From Mucor racemosus (lineage: Eukaryota > Mucoromycota > Mucoromycetes > Mucorales > Mucoraceae): a stretch of 64,000 nt of DNA. The position numbers and the translations under genes were made by a program. The notes below the pieces were generated by a model that was given only the letters and a program-made list of their open reading frames with translations, had not been told where the DNA came from and made no database searches. This document shows, in pieces, positions 35,761-49,766 of this stretch. Numbering within the stretch: position 1 is the stretch's first letter; each line of letters begins with the position of its first letter. Location: contig JAPEHQ010000002.1 of assembly GCA_027405735.1 (NCBI GenBank), positions 2,232,001-2,296,000 of the forward strand, in the 5' to 3' direction.

Positions 35761-38313
35761 TTCTTGATTTCGTTAGCTAATAATTAGTTTCAAAGGAATA
35801 TAGCTTAGTTTTCTACAAAAAAAAGCCCTCTTCGTCTGCTTAAAAAAAGTAAAACAACTGGAAAAATGCTCGTAATCAATCCAGATGTACTGAGATTTCA
35901 AAATATATATTACAGCTGTAGCAATACCCAGAATTAAAGCTTTATCAATCCATTAATTTGCTGGTTAAATCGTAGAGTTCAAACACCCACTTTGCACAAG
36001 TAGGGGTTGTGGCTTCGTAGACCATTTAGAATTAGAAATAGCGTCAAATCAGCTAAAACCCACATGTACTGCAGTGACAACAACCGAAATTAATACTTAA
36101 AAGTTATTTTTATGCTTAATCAACGTAATAGTACAATGCATTCTACGCCTATTTTTTTTTAAAAAAAAAACTCGGGTTTTAAAGATCTATTTAAACGAAT
36201 ATAAGCAAATAAATAATGGAAACAATACTAGCAAGAAATTTTAAACCTTTTTTTCTAAACGGGGTTGCTTTACTTCATGTACAGCAGTTCATAGTAGAAC
36301 AAATAGTAGATATCGTCAACCACTAGACACTTTTTTAAATTTTCAAAATGTAAGTTTTAAATGGATTAATTGATGAAACAAGGATAGAAATTAGGTTTTT
36401 GGCCTAAAAACATAACCCAGCAGTCTAGAAAAATCTGTATTTGTGAAATATTTATGATTTCAATGAAAAGTTGATTCAACATTGGATGGACTACACAAAC
36501 CATTTAGTTTACATATGCTGGCATATAATTTAATCTTGTCATATGATAAAGATATCTTCATCGAACTAATTGTGATAAGCTCAAAATATAAAGAATTTGT
36601 CTATTGTATAGCAAAATATATATATATATAATATAAGCCTGTCAGGTTAGTAAAACACTATCTATTTTAAAATTACTTAAAGCAGCGTAGATATATATAT
36701 ATATATCTGAATTGAAACTGTGATGCTGAACAATGTGAACAGCATGCGTATACCTGAAACAAAGTCAAATAGGAAATATACAATGCAAAGAAAGCTATCG
36801 AAATTTCGGTTATCACTTATTGTTTCAATCTCACCAAAAAAAAAAAAAAAAAAATTACTCAAGCAATACAATTTGTTGATCCAGAAGCAATATTTTGACA
36901 TATCCACGGAATAAAGCAATTTGCATTATTGAATTAGATACATTTGGTGACTAAAACTTAAATACAAGCAATGTATTTCTTGAATCAAACAATATGTATC
37001 ATTTGCTTGAATTAATTCATTATATTAGTTACTTAATTTTGATATGTAATACAATTAATATACGCAAATTGCCTTTTTGAAAATCGGTTTTATGACAAAA
37101 TTGAAAATGCTTGTAGATCATATATTTCTGGTTAAAAGGCTAGATTCTAATTCGAAATGCCTCTGCTTTTACTAGATATATACATTGATATGAAAAAGCG
37201 CTTGCTTTGAATGTGAACGACGATTGAAATACATCTTGCAAACGAGTTCCAAGAAGCTTGAATTATAATTAGTTAAATAAAACAAATCATGTATATTACA
37301 TGATGTAAGGAAAGAGCAGAATTTAACTAACATGTAATAAGTAAGTTTTAATCAAATCTAAAGCTGATTAAATGTACAAATAATACATTACGATCCTATT
37401 TTTATACAAATTAGAGTTTTACAACTGTCATAAAAAAATTCAGGTTGTGCAACAACACCCGTAAATTTAATTTTCAGCATGCAGCAATGTCCATATATGC
37501 ACATGCATTCTACATGGAAATACTACAAGAATAGTTAGTAGCCAATTGATTTTCTGCTGAATTGCTTTTTGCATCGAACGGTTGAATTATGCTTTTAGGA
37601 AAAAGCATTGCACATTTATAGAGGAGATATTTACCTTTATAAAACATGATACAAACTGTATAAGATGACAAGCATATCTTCAAGTGGTTTTATTTATTGC
37701 ATAATAAAATTTGAATTACATGGTTAGATTCAACAATATTTATACAGCATCTATTGACATGTAGATAATTTGAGATTTTGGGCTTGTTTGTTGGAATAGA
37801 CTGATCCGATTTGATTTCGTCAAATGCGATGTATATATTGATTAGATATCTATATTTCATATGAAGCTCAATATTGTGAATTGTTTGATTTAAATTACCT
37901 TTTTTTTTCAACCATCTACGTAACACTATAATTAGAGAATCTATCTCATTTGTTAGTAACACGACAGATTCAGTAACACAAAGCCTTAAAAGAGCCATCT
38001 AATCCGTTCAATAGCATACTGGTTTTTTTTTACAAAATTGATAAGCAATTTGTTATAATTTGTATCTGTTTTTATTAAAGGTATTATTGACTGATATAGA
38101 TAAACTTTTTCAGAGACTATAAACAATAACAACTAATCAAAACTCTGCTTGAGTGTGTAATTTTGTCATACCTTCTTGATTTTTGATAAGCAAAACTCTC
38201 TCAGTTTTTATAATACTGTATCAATATTTATAAGCTGAGTTCCTTAATATTACAATAATTTTTTTTTTAAACATTCTTGATTTCCCTTTCTTTCTCGCTT
38301 AAATACATAAAAA
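35761..38313. other. Long intergenic stretch, nothing recognised
   Basis: About 2.5 kb of AT-rich DNA with short TA repeats at about 36617-36632 and 36692-36706, a run of A at about 36837-36854, and small frames lacking motifs. A T-rich then CT-rich segment at 38260-38300 lies just before the RasGEF start codon and is probably its core promoter. Confidence 0.35.
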
Positions 38314-38464
38314 ATGGCCACTCTTCCTATGCCTCCACCTAAAATTATTTGCCGAGTACAAGCTCTTTATACATTTTATTCGGAAGAGAACACTTGCTTA
38401 AATTTTGAGCAAGGAGATCAAATAGATGTTTTATCCAAATTGGAATCTGGATGGTGGAATGGCT

Positions 38465-38500
<36 letters not shown>

Positions 38501-41500
38501 TTAAAAAAACTAAAATGAATAATCTGATAATTTATTATTAAACAGGTGTAAAGGTCAAAGAGGCTGGTTCCCTAGCAATTATGTCGAAGTTATCTCTGAA
38601 GAATTAGCCGTATATCCAAGACCACCTGAAAAATCATTGCCTCCACACCCTTCGAATATGCAACATAGATTCTCGATACACAGTTCTAGTAGTTCAGAAG
38701 TGAGTCGAAATAATGCCAATCTTCCTGATGGTTGGATAATAAAAATGACGGACGATGGAAAATCATGGCTTTATTATAATGAACGTACAGGACAATCCAC
38801 TACTCAAAATCCTAATCTTTTTAATTTCGATGATACTGCAATTGACACTAGTAGACGAGGTAGCGTTTATTCAAACGACGAAGCAAGGGAATTTCAAAAT
38901 GTCCAGGAACCAATCGAAGAATTAGAGCACGAAGAAGCACCCACAGTAAAAGAGGTAATTTTTACAAATTGCAACAATTGTTCATCATTTAACAATGTAT
39001 TTAATATAGCTTATGGACAATTGGGTCGAACGAAAGACACCTCAAGGTAGACCTTATTTTTGTAATTTAGTAACCCAAGAGACGACTTGGGATTACGATG
39101 AAATTGACAGTGAGACAGGCCATTTGGTATGTGTTTATTATTATTATTATTTGTAGTATTTCCCACTTAATTTTGTCATACAAATACTATAAAATACAGA
39201 AAAAGACCCAAGAAGAAAAAGAATTAGCTGATAATGATATCGAAAGTGATCAAGAAGACGACCTCAATCAATCAAAGCATTCTTCGATTCAACAAGATGA
39301 TTCATCTGCAACTGAAGTATTTACATGGAACAAGCTTGCAACAGATATTGCATTTGCTATTCGTCAGCTTACGCTATCCACACAAAAAGGTCTTTACGCA
39401 GATCTTCAATCAAAGACGGCCATTATTGTAGAAAGTGTACGACTCATGTTGTATGCTTCCAACTCTTTAGAAAAAGATTCTCCATTAATGCAAGGCCCAA
39501 GCTTTCGTGAGCCTAGAAGAGCTGTCATGTCTTCGCTCTCGAAATTAGTACTTTCTGCTAAAATGGGCTCAGAGATATCAGAATTCTCTTCATCTGTCGT
39601 ATTCATGTTTCAAAAAGTTCAGCGTGATGCTAATGATGTGTTGGTGGCTGTGCGAAATTTTGTTACTATTTGTCAGCAGCACAATGTAACAGTGTATCCT
39701 GTGAACCCTCGTCTTCTGGATGATATTTCTCAATTACCTTTTGAATCATCACTTTCTACACCGCACCCACTTAAAGTAAATGTTGCAGTATTAAGTAATG
39801 GAAGTAATGGTGGTGTCAGTGAAGGAAAGAATAAGAGTACAGACCCTGCAACACCTACTTCATTATTACAAAAGACTAAATACCTATTAAATCAAGATTT
39901 GGTATCAAATTTAAAAGCTTATTCTCTTCAAATTTATGGTACAACAGAAGAATTATCACTTATTTCTTATAGCATTTTGGAAAAGCATGAAGAAGCACAA
40001 GATGAGACTCCTGTTGACGATAAAGGGCGATCTTTAGCAGTATTTACATTTCGAACACTTTCAAGTCAAATCACTCAATATATTATCATTTTGGATAACA
40101 TACAATTGGATGATTCGGATGGAAATACAATGCCTTCTATCAATAGTTATCTATCTAGTCGTCAAAGCCTTTATATAGCTATAGGTCACTTATTTGGAGC
40201 GATACAAACATTGACAAATGTTCAAGTAAATGTTGAAAAAGCAGTAGATACAATCAGTCAAGCTATATTACATGTTGAAAGTTCAGTAGAAAGCATTCAG
40301 CAGGATGTTATTAACATGGTTAATGAACGCAAAATATCTATGGGCATAAATAGAGATGATTCAGTTGCATCTACGTTATCCGTATTGTCTCCAACAAGTT
40401 CAGCCTTTTCCGATAGAACAACCGTGGATTCAGTAATGGATATCGCAATGTCTGCTGCTACAAGTCCTCGTAGTACCATGGACGAATTCAGCAATGAATT
40501 CAACGGAAACATTCGTCGTATGACTGTATCAGATATCAATTCTCGTAGAAGACAGCAAAGCATTAGATCGGACGATCGAAGCAATGATGCTGTTGTAAAT
40601 GATACCCTCGGCACTGATCTTAGCTCTAATGATATCGAATTCGGTGTTGATAGTACTGTCAAAGGTGGGACCCTTCCTGCCCTTGTGGAACGACTGACAG
40701 TGCATGATACTTTAGGTAATTGCTCAACCAGAAAAACGATTTAGTGATGGAAATTAACATTTTTTGTATTACATACATTAGACACAAACTTTATTGCGAC
40801 CTTTTTACTTACATATCGTTCGTTTTGTACTACTGAAGAGTTTATCAATCTATTGGAGGGCCGTTACAACCTTTTACCCCCTGATAGATTAACTCCTGAG
40901 CAGCTTGAATTGTGGACAGAAAGAAAACAAAAGCTTATTCGTTTGAGGTAAATGCATATGTATAATTAATTTAGACGTTATGACATTAACAATGTAACTA
41001 TAGAGTCTTTAATGTATTAAAGAATTGGCTTGAAAACTCTTATATCGATGAAGATGAATATTTATTGAGCCGTATTGAACATTTCACAAACACAAGTATC
41101 AGAGATTCTTCAGCTTTTGCAGCAAACCAATTACAAAAACTTATCCGCAGACGTCTTGAAAGTGCCCATGGTGAAATGAAAAAGATTGTACCTAATCCTA
41201 TCAATGGACCAGACCCTATATACCCTAAAAATGTAATGAATATTCAATTATACGATACAGACCCTTTGGAAATGTCACGACAATTAAGTATCATGGATTT
41301 CAAATTATATAGCAGCATTCGACCCATTGAATGCTTGGGAAAAGCCTGGTCTCAAGATGGTGCAGATGGATCTGTAGCAATGAATATCAAGCAATCAATT
41401 CAATATTGTAATCGTCTTACAGCTTGGGTTACTGAAAGTATTTTATCGCATGAGGAAAGTAAAAAACGAGCTGTTGTTGTCAAGTATTGGGTTCAAGTAG

Positions 41501-42142
41501 CAGATGTAAGTTTTATCCTTTGATTGTTTTGTCATGTATTACAAAACTTACAAAGCAAATCATATTTTAGCACTGCCGTAGTATAAATAACTACAATACA
41601 TGTATGGCAGTTTTGTCCGCTTTTGACAATAGTGCAGTCGGTAGATTGAAAAAAACGTGGATGGTAATGTAGAACGTTACAAATGCGAAAAATAAAAATA
41701 TTGACTCATTTGTTTTAAGGTGACGAATAAAAGCACAACCCAAACACTTGCTCAAATCCGAAAACTGTTGGGTGCTAACCGTAATTTTACAGAATACCGT
41801 GAAATTATTCATTCAGTGAACCCGCCATGTATACCATTTCTCGGTATTTATTTACAAGATTTAACCTTTATTGAGGATGGTAATCCAGATTACCTTTATA
41901 AATCTAGCAATTTAATCAATTTTGCTAAAAGACAAAAGACAGCAGAAGTTATCAGAGAGCTCAAACAATTTCAAAATTTTGCATATAATTTCCATACTAT
42001 ACCCGAATTCCAAGACTATATCAAGTCTCAATTAGATCAAGATCGAGATGTGGACAGATTATACGAAAGAAGTTTAAAATTAGAACCTAAACAAGTAGAT
42101 AATGCACCAAGCACACAAACTTATTCATCTTACACTTTCTAA
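38314..42142 (+). CDS. Ras guanine nucleotide exchange factor, SH3-WW-WW-RasGEF
   Basis: Eight exons (38314-38465, 38546-38954, 39010-39126, 39200-40715, 40782-40947, 41004-41505, 41571-41663, 41720-42142) encode about 1125 residues. An SH3 domain opens the protein (ALYTFYSEENTCLNF ... GWWNGW ... GWFPSNYVE, about 12-65). Two WW domains follow: LPDGWIIKMTDDGKSWLYYN near 109-140, and NWVERKTPQGRPYFCN with TTWDYD near 190-222. The RasGEF N-terminal module starts around 732 (FIATFLLTYRSFCTTEEFI), and the catalytic Cdc25-homology domain spans about 870-1090 (LEMSRQLSIMDFKLY, SINNYNTCMAVLSAFDNSAV, CIPFLGIYLQDLTFIEDGNP). It should activate Ras at membranes, as Cdc25/Ste6 proteins do; the partners of the SH3 and WW modules are unknown. 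Intron 1 begins with about 29 A residues. AATAAA follows at about 42165. Confidence 0.93.
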
Positions 42143-42939
42143 TTGACCCCCTTATATTAATATGTAATAAATAAAAAGCCCTTTCATTTTGGGTTTTTGG
42201 TGAAAATTATGTGTTGGTGATTACAAGTTGATCTGGCTTTTGTTATTTGATATATAATTTTAAAATGATCATAGAATCATCGATTTTCACCTTATATTAT
42301 TAAAAAAAATACAATCATACACTAAAAGTGGCATAATATTACATAATAAACATCACCTATTTCAAAAATGCTGTATACAGATTTGTAAATCCTTTAAACG
42401 TTATACATTTCGCAAGATATTAATTAAATTTGTATTTCACACGCCGATGAAAATCAGTTTGCCTTACTTTATGATTGATTTCAGGTTGCTTCGACTAATA
42501 ATCTGTCTACTAATTTTATTTTTCTAAGATACTATGAAACCTTGTACCACAGTTTATATATATGTATATAAGAACCACTATAATCGAATCTTCTGCAAAA
42601 TCAAAATGAATAGTAGATGTGGATGATGAAATATTAAATAGGCGAATTATGGATCAAGGAATCATGTTGAGATATATGGTTTAATTGTATTATTGCAATG
42701 GAATTACTTGATGCAAACAGATTTACATCAAAACTATCAAAAACTAGAGAATTATACATTTAATCATGAAAACTGATCAAGATTTAACAGCGTTTACAAT
42801 CGATAACAGATGTCGGAAACAGAACATTTGAAAGAAACAGACATGGTCCGTCAACCAATCAATTGTACATCAGAAAGCTTTTCTATTTAAATTTTTTCGT
42901 ACGAGACAGGTTTATTTTAGTTGGTCTTTATAAGCTATC
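42143..42939. other. Intergenic between RasGEF and cyclin gene
   Basis: About 800 bases, AT-rich, containing the RasGEF 3' end signal and, presumably, the cyclin promoter. No gene or repeat recognised. Confidence 0.35.
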
Positions 42940-44211
42940 ATGTCCACGAGAAGTAGCAGCAGCAGCAGTATTAATAATACTAATGAATTAGCAGCGCCTC
43001 TGATACCCAACATAGCTTCTATACAATTTTTAAGGCAGTCGAGTTCTATGCTAGATTTGTAAATATATTTTTGGTTATATAAGCATAGCAACATTGTAAT
43101 GACCTTTATTTATTTTTTCATGTTTAGGCCTATAAGAACTACAGCAACAGCCGTATTATATTATCATCGTTTTAACGATTTCATGAACAGTAAAGAAAAA
43201 GTAATAAATGTAGATGGATCACTTTCAGAAGAAGATGCTTTATATCAGAATGAAGAGGTAGAAATCGATTTTGATGAATAATAGATATTCAATATTGATT
43301 ATTTCTGTAGCTATTAACAACAACATGCTTGCAATTAGCTTGTAAAGCAACAGAAGTACCTAGAAAAGTAAGAGATCTCGTAAATGTCGGCTACAGGTAC
43401 TTTGATTACATCATACAAATTAGCATTACGTACACAATTATATTAACTATAACATAGATACTATCATCCCAAAGGAACAACTTTAGATGTAGACGAGGTA
43501 ACCCATTATATATGTCGAAATAGAATCAATCATGTTCAACTCTCTATCCAATAGAACTATTTTAAAATGAGATCATCACTAGTAACAAGTGAACTTTTAC
43601 TAGTTAGAGCATTAGGATTTGATTTAGAAGTAGAGCTACCTTTTGCATATTGTTTAAATGTATTACGAGGATTGGGGTCAATTCGATATTTCATGGCAGA
43701 TGAAGCCAAGAAAACTACAAAAAGACATCATCATTCACACACTGCTCAAAAGGAAGTATGGAAAAAGATGGAAAATGGTACAAAAAAAAATCAATAGCAT
43801 TTTCAATTGCAATCATTCTCATTAACATTGTTTGTAGATATGGAACCTGAAATGAGCGCCATTGCTAGATTAGCATGGATGTATGTTTGGGATAGGTAGG
43901 TTTTACGCAAGATTTATCAGTTATTTGAGCTGCCAAAGATCAACTAATCTTGATTTGCACATAGTTTATGCTCTCCCAAGATTGCACTTACACACTCGAT
44001 ACCAGGCATCGGACTTGGATGTCTGTATCTTGCACTACGAACCTCTGAAGTTGAAATGTCAATGTCCATGAGCGAATATGTCGACATGTGGGGTGCCTCT
44101 GAAAATATATCAGTACAGGCAGTACGAGATGTTGTGACAGATCTGTTGGATTTTTATGATCATTTTCCTAATATAACAACACCAACAATAACAACTACCA
44201 CTACTACTTGA
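42940..44211 (+). CDS. Cyclin Q-like (FAM58-type) cyclin
   Basis: Seven exons (42940-43058, 43128-43257, 43311-43396, 43458-43497, 43555-43777, 43838-43895, 43965-44211) give about 300 residues. The first cyclin box is clear: TATAVLYYHRFNDF, then CLQLACKATEVPRKVRDLVNVGYRYYHP and the ELLLVRALGFDLEVELPF helix. The second box ends with ALTHSIPGIGLGCLYLALR. The RDLVNVGYRYYHPKGTTLDVDE pattern best matches the FAM58/cyclin Q group, which in animals partners CDK10; cyclin K/L-type cyclins are the alternative. A short poly-Ser stretch at the N-terminus and a Thr-rich C-terminus are low complexity. It converges with the histone deacetylase gene, the two stops being 63 bases apart. Confidence 0.85.
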
Positions 44212-44274
44212 TAGAAATGAAATTAGGTGATAATTTTTATTTTTTTTTTTTATGAAAGAGAAATGATGAATAGA

Positions 44275-46124
44275 CTACAATACACCCATATTTTCCAATT
44301 TATGACGCTCTATATAAAAATAATATGTAAATATATATAAATCTAGTCGTAGAAATCAATAAATTGTTCAACTTACGAGTTTGTCTGGCATCCGCATCTT
44401 CTGCTTCACTGTCTTCACCATCGACATAATCATCAATGTTGAAATCTCGAGGAACTTCTTGAGTTTGTACAGAGGGAGCAAATGGCATATCTCTTAAATT
44501 ATCGACAATTTTGGAGCTAGAGCAAATAAATAAAATGAATAAATAGCGCTTTGATCAGAGTGAATGTAACGACTTACATGATATGATCTAAATATTCACG
44601 AGTATTATGGTTTGTCATATTATTTGATGGTACTTCTAATTTGAATTCAGGGCCATAATATTCAAAGTAATTATTATAAGGCAATTCTTCTTGTGTTAAA
44701 TCCTCTCCTACAGCTAAACCAGTTTCAAAAGTCCAAGTTCTTGCAACGTTACGAATTGTATATCCACCACCACCCACCATCATCATAGGTATATTGAAAG
44801 ATTTAATGAATTCTACGCATGAAGCATGACCACGCATTGATAAATTGAAACAACCTAAACGATCTCCCGATAATGAATCACCACCGCACTGAAGCACAAC
44901 TGCTCCTGGTTTATACCAATCCATAATATGTTGAATTACAGGTTTAAACACACTTCTATAAGTCTCATCATCGATACCGTCTCTCAATGGCACATTAACT
45001 GCATAACGTTTACCACCTCCTAATCCAGTATCCTTCAAACATCATGTAATCAGTCGTCACATTATAAAACTTTTTGGCATTGATTTATATATAAATATAC
45101 GTACTTTGATATCTCCAGTACCAGGAAAGAATTCACCGAATTTATGAAAGGAACATGTCATGACACGATCTGTTGTATAAAAAGCTTCTTCTACACCATC
45201 ACCATGATGAACATCGATATCGACATATAATACACGTTGATGATATCTATCAAATTCTTTCTATAAGTAAAATTGATATGCACAAATCAAGAATCATACC
45301 TAAGCAATTCTAAGATTCCAAGCACAATATCATTAACATAACAGAAACCAGATGCCTCTGTCTTTTTAGCATGATGGAGACCACCTGACCAATTGATGGC
45401 AATATCGGCCTCACCATTAAGTAATTTATTAGCAGCACCTATCAAGAAATTAAGACATATACCTTGGATAATGTGTAAATCAACTTTTTCTTACCAATGG
45501 AACCACCAGCAGATATAGAACAGAACTCGAATAAACCTTCAAACACAGGACAATCTTCACCAACATTGACTAATAAAAAGAAAAAAAAAGTTTAAATACA
45601 TTTGCTATCTGATCCATGATTTTTACTTCATCTTACATCGTGCAATTCCTTGTTCTAAACCACCATGTTGCATAGCTAATGATTCCAAATTGTCTGGTGT
45701 CACTGTTTGTAAGAAATTGACATATTCATCTGAATGAAAACGGGTCATTTGATATGCAGTACAACGAGTTGGTTTCTACATGTAATTGAGCATTACTAAT
45801 TAAATTTACAAGGAATATACATCTCAAATTTACCACAATATCTAGTTTCTTATATAGACCATAATTCACAACCATGTTATGAACCATATGCATACGTTTG
45901 GGTTTCATATAATGACCTAATTCATGGTTAAGACTGAATAAATTATCTCGAAATATGTAGTTTTTTTTTTTACCAGGTCCATAATTAAAATTGCCAACAT
46001 CGTCTAGATTAAGAATATTGGATTAGCAACAATTCAGGTACTGTAAAGATTAGGATAGCTTACGGTCATAAAAGTAAGATACTCTCTTCTTTGCACAACT
46101 AGCTAAACTATAAGAATTTGACAT
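44275..46124 (-). CDS. Class I histone deacetylase (Rpd3/Hos2 type)
   Basis: Ten exons on the minus strand (46064-46124, 45974-46003, 45834-45916, 45637-45775, 45495-45569, 45300-45438, 45105-45246, 44578-45032, 44377-44516, 44275-44309), about 432 residues. The enzyme removes acetyl groups from histone lysines in nuclear corepressor complexes. Zinc and charge-relay residues are present: [20 protein letters not shown] with the His-His pair, [49 protein letters not shown] and [17 protein letters not shown]. The splice into [12 protein letters not shown] was chosen because it restores [13 protein letters not shown]; the nearer AG would break the frame. The tail is acidic ([19 protein letters not shown]), as in Rpd3-like proteins. 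Exons of only 30 and 35 bases occur near the ends. Hos2 versus Rpd3 cannot be settled without a tree. Confidence 0.95.
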
Positions 46125-46320
46125 TTTTTGCTTGTGCTTAGAAAGAAAGTTTCAATAAAAGTAAAGAAAGGGAGAGAAGAGGCGGAGAGGAAGCGTAAGA
46201 TTAAGCCATTATATCAATGTCCACAACCAATCAGGCAATGAAGTATTGGGAACAAAGAGTCACAGACCATCGTTTATAAAGGGATACAGGAACGCGTATG
46301 ATGCAGCAAAAGGTTTGTAT
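46125..46320 (-). promoter_or_regulatory. Histone deacetylase promoter region with CCAAT
   Basis: Purine-rich on the plus strand just before the start codon (46140-46200), i.e. CT-rich on the coding strand, and a CCAAT pentamer on the plus strand at about 46227-46231, roughly 105 bases upstream of the ATG. The functional role is inferred from position only. Confidence 0.35.
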
Positions 46321-49300
46321 GTTCATCGTAAATGTTATCTTGCTTGAATGAGAATTAAATATCTTAAAAAATCACATTTAAAGCATTATAAATCAAGCAA
46401 AATGTTGTGAAATTCTACATGATTTGGCTTTTATGTCTCTATGAAATGTGGCAGATTGAATTGCCGAGTGATTTGCATATACTTAAAAGCAGAGGGAATT
46501 TGCACTGCTGTCAGTGACACCATGATTTGATTGTTGGATATTTGTTTAGGACAACCAATCGTGGAGCTCAGTTTCAAAAAGTCAATTTCAAATGAAATTT
46601 ATAGAATTAAAGGATTTTTACTTCACTATGGTATTAAATACTATACAACCAATGCTACAAAAGTCTGTAATAAGCTTTATACTGAACAGAATCATTTTTT
46701 ATTTAGAGAAAAATATATAAAAAAAGTTGAATTTTGACGACCAAACGTTTTAACCGTACAAACTTATCGAGATTACTTGGGCACGTCATTTCGAAATGAA
46801 ATTATATTGTTCTAAGTATCGGAATCTTTAGGTATGAGTCTCTTTTTTAGTAGCAACATTTTTGATAGGCAAATCATAATCTGCTGAAAGTTAGCAGTAT
46901 TGAAGAGATATAAAATATCAGAGCCTAATACAATTCTAAGTTGCAACAAGATCTGTGTTACTACTAAAAAATAGGCGTTTTAATATGAAATACAATGAAA
47001 TCTCGACTTAATCCATTACTTGTTGGCCGAATGAATAAATTAAAATATAAAAATGTAATTGTATTATATAGTACAAACCTTTAATTATGCATGTTTATGC
47101 TGAAATCAGCTAAAAAGTCGACATTTTTAAAGAATTGTTTTATGCGCATTTTGCGCAACTATGAAGCTCAAATTAGGTAGAATCTAGTCCTTGGATCAAA
47201 TGTTTTCTTTTCATATTTTTTTATCTAGTTTTTTAGGTGATAAAAAACATGGTCAGGATCGACCTCCAAACCCTTACAAGTATAGGCAAAAATCGGTCGA
47301 TTTCGTATAATGCGTATTTTGACCCCGAAAATGGGGTTTTTTACTAAGGCTTTCCTAAGATCAAAATGACCAGAGTTTTTCAGCGATTCATATAAAATTA
47401 TTTATTTGGCTGTTAATTATTCTCAATTTGGACTTTTGTGGGTAAAACTGATATTTTTACTTTTCAAAATTGTGCAATTTCTTTGGTGAGAAAAAAATTA
47501 GCAAATACTATTGTTCGACGCAGAATTCAATTCTCTACCTAAAACTTTTAGTAAGTCTAGCAATTTCACATAATACTTTTTGGAGTAAAATGCGAAAAGG
47601 TAATTTTTTTTTTCAAAATGACATTTTTCCAGGACCTGGAGAACAGGAAATGATCGGCATTTAAATACGATTTTTCTCCAAAATCATGCTTTCAGAATTC
47701 AAGAAATACTCTTATAAAATGTGAATTGCCTTCAACTAACAAGAGAAAAAAAATTTAGAAGATAATTGAATATGCTGAATATTTGCTTTATTGAGTTGGA
47801 AGCCAAATAAAAAGGCTTTGGTGTAAAATAAAAACCCTCGGAATAATTTTATTCGATGGCTTGAGAATCAAAATATTTATTGTAGCAGCAGTAAAAATAG
47901 CAGTTGAGTAGCGCTACTCTGTAATAATGATATAAGGTAATAATCCTAATGGAACAACATAAGGCTGGCGTAAATCTGGTGCCAACCTAACTCCTTTTAT
48001 ATTGAATCATTTGTGCATGATTACGAGTTTGGATAAAGACGAAAGTATTAGTGAAGTCGGCCAGTTTGGGTTTGCCTCATGTTGTTCAGAAACATATTTC
48101 AAACAAGAAGTAAAACTTCTACCCCTCCTATTACATTACAACACTTTTATGTTAATGATCAAACTCTGTTTGTAACGAAATTCTATTTACGTTCTATCAA
48201 ATTATCCTTGTTAAATGTTGGAAAAAGAAGCAAAATGTTAAAAGTGGAAATAAAGCTAAATTCGACAGAGCATATCCAAGGATTTATCACAATCAGAAAG
48301 AAAATATACAAAAGTTGCGAGATCAGACAGTATTTGATGACCAAGCCCAACATTTAGAAATATCAATTTGAGCACAGAAACATTGTCTAAAAACAATAAT
48401 TATTTAGCTTTCAATGCGTTGAATGAGGGTGATCATTATTTGAAGATCTGCGAATTTAACTTTTTCTGAAGGTGAAAAAATAATATTTATGATTCGGACC
48501 CCCTCCTCCCTCCCCGCCCTCAGTTTGGCAGTGGAACGACTTCACTAGAGGGCTTTTTAGGGATGAAATTATTTACTTCAAATATACAGCTGTAGTACAG
48601 TATTAGATGCCAGCTATAGCGCTGTCGTATATTTTGTCGCTATTCTTCAAATACTATATATTTCGTATGTATCCGGAAAATTCACTATCAAAAAAAAATT
48701 TAATGAATTTTTGGCATGTTTATTTTTCAAGGCTTTCCCTTTGAGCCGGAAATATACTCTTGCATCGGTATTGTAGTTGATAAGGTCAACCAGGAGGTAT
48801 TTTTTCCTCAAACCCCAAGTATTCATGCCCCGTCCAGCGGCCCTGATTTCACATGGCTCTGTGTACCATGATCGTGTTAACCTTGGAAAATGGCATAGCA
48901 AGCATGATTACTACAGAAAGCCATGTTATGGGCTTGAATAGTGATAATTTTTCTATAAAAGCATCCATATTATTTTTTCATGTAACGCAAATACTTTAAT
49001 TAAATTTAAGGGTAATATATAACAAATGATGCTCATTACGCAATGACCTGAAATTTGCGCATTCATTAGGCAAAGTTTTGACATACTGCTGCGATAAAAA
49101 GAGAAATCACTCATGACGCATTACTACTAAAAAAATGTGCAGAAAAAGGAGAGCATCGCTGCCTTTGCAGCCGAATAATCGAATTATCTAACTGCTAATC
49201 TATTGATCGTACAATTAAAATGTATTGCATAAATTATCGTATAAATAAACAAGTTTTTTATATATGGTTTTTACAGTACTTTTTTTTTCAATGTCTCATC

Positions 49301-49766
49301 TTTTTTTTTTTTATTTTGATAATAGTGCATCATCTTTGATTCAACTCATTCAATGAAACTATAGAATCAAATCTTATCTCTCTACACATATGACATACTT
49401 TTTACACTTTTGTTAAGACTGATCACACAACACTCTGTAAAGTTTGTTTGATCAGGCCAATCACAATAAATAATGCTGTTACCTATCAATTTGCATGCCG
49501 CCTTATCAGTACCGTTTTCATACAGTTTGTCTTATCTCAATCATTCCACCAAGTCCAATTAATTTATATTGATGTTCTCTTGTTTCCTTTTAAATACAAT
49601 CCTTTTTATTTCCACTTGAAATTAAATCAGTAAACTTTACCAATTTTAGTTTTGATAAACTGAGTACAAATATTCAATTTCGTATATAAATATATAAACA
49701 CATTTGACTCAAACATTTTATTTTGGCATTCATTACATTTTCTCTTTTTACTTTCTTTTATAAAAT
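46321..49766. other. Long intergenic stretch, nothing firm
   Basis: About 3.4 kb, AT-rich. The segment from about 46990 (AATGAAATCTCGACTTAATCC) to 48060 has the look of old transposon sequence, but no second end or repeat partner was found. A minus frame at 48647-48901 reads WYTEPCEIRAAGRGMNTWGL and a plus frame lies at 48079-48357; neither belongs to a family I recognise. A C-rich tract is at 48499-48523. T-rich and CT-rich sequence at about 49260-49340 and 49735-49760 lies upstream of the transporter. Confidence 0.35.

Noticed and set aside
46990..48060. Possible second pogo-like element starting AATGAAATCTCGACTT
   Set aside because: No matching inverted end or TA-flanked right boundary could be found.
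48647..48901. 84-codon minus-strand frame
   Set aside because: Somewhat protein-like, but no recognised family and no exon structure around it.
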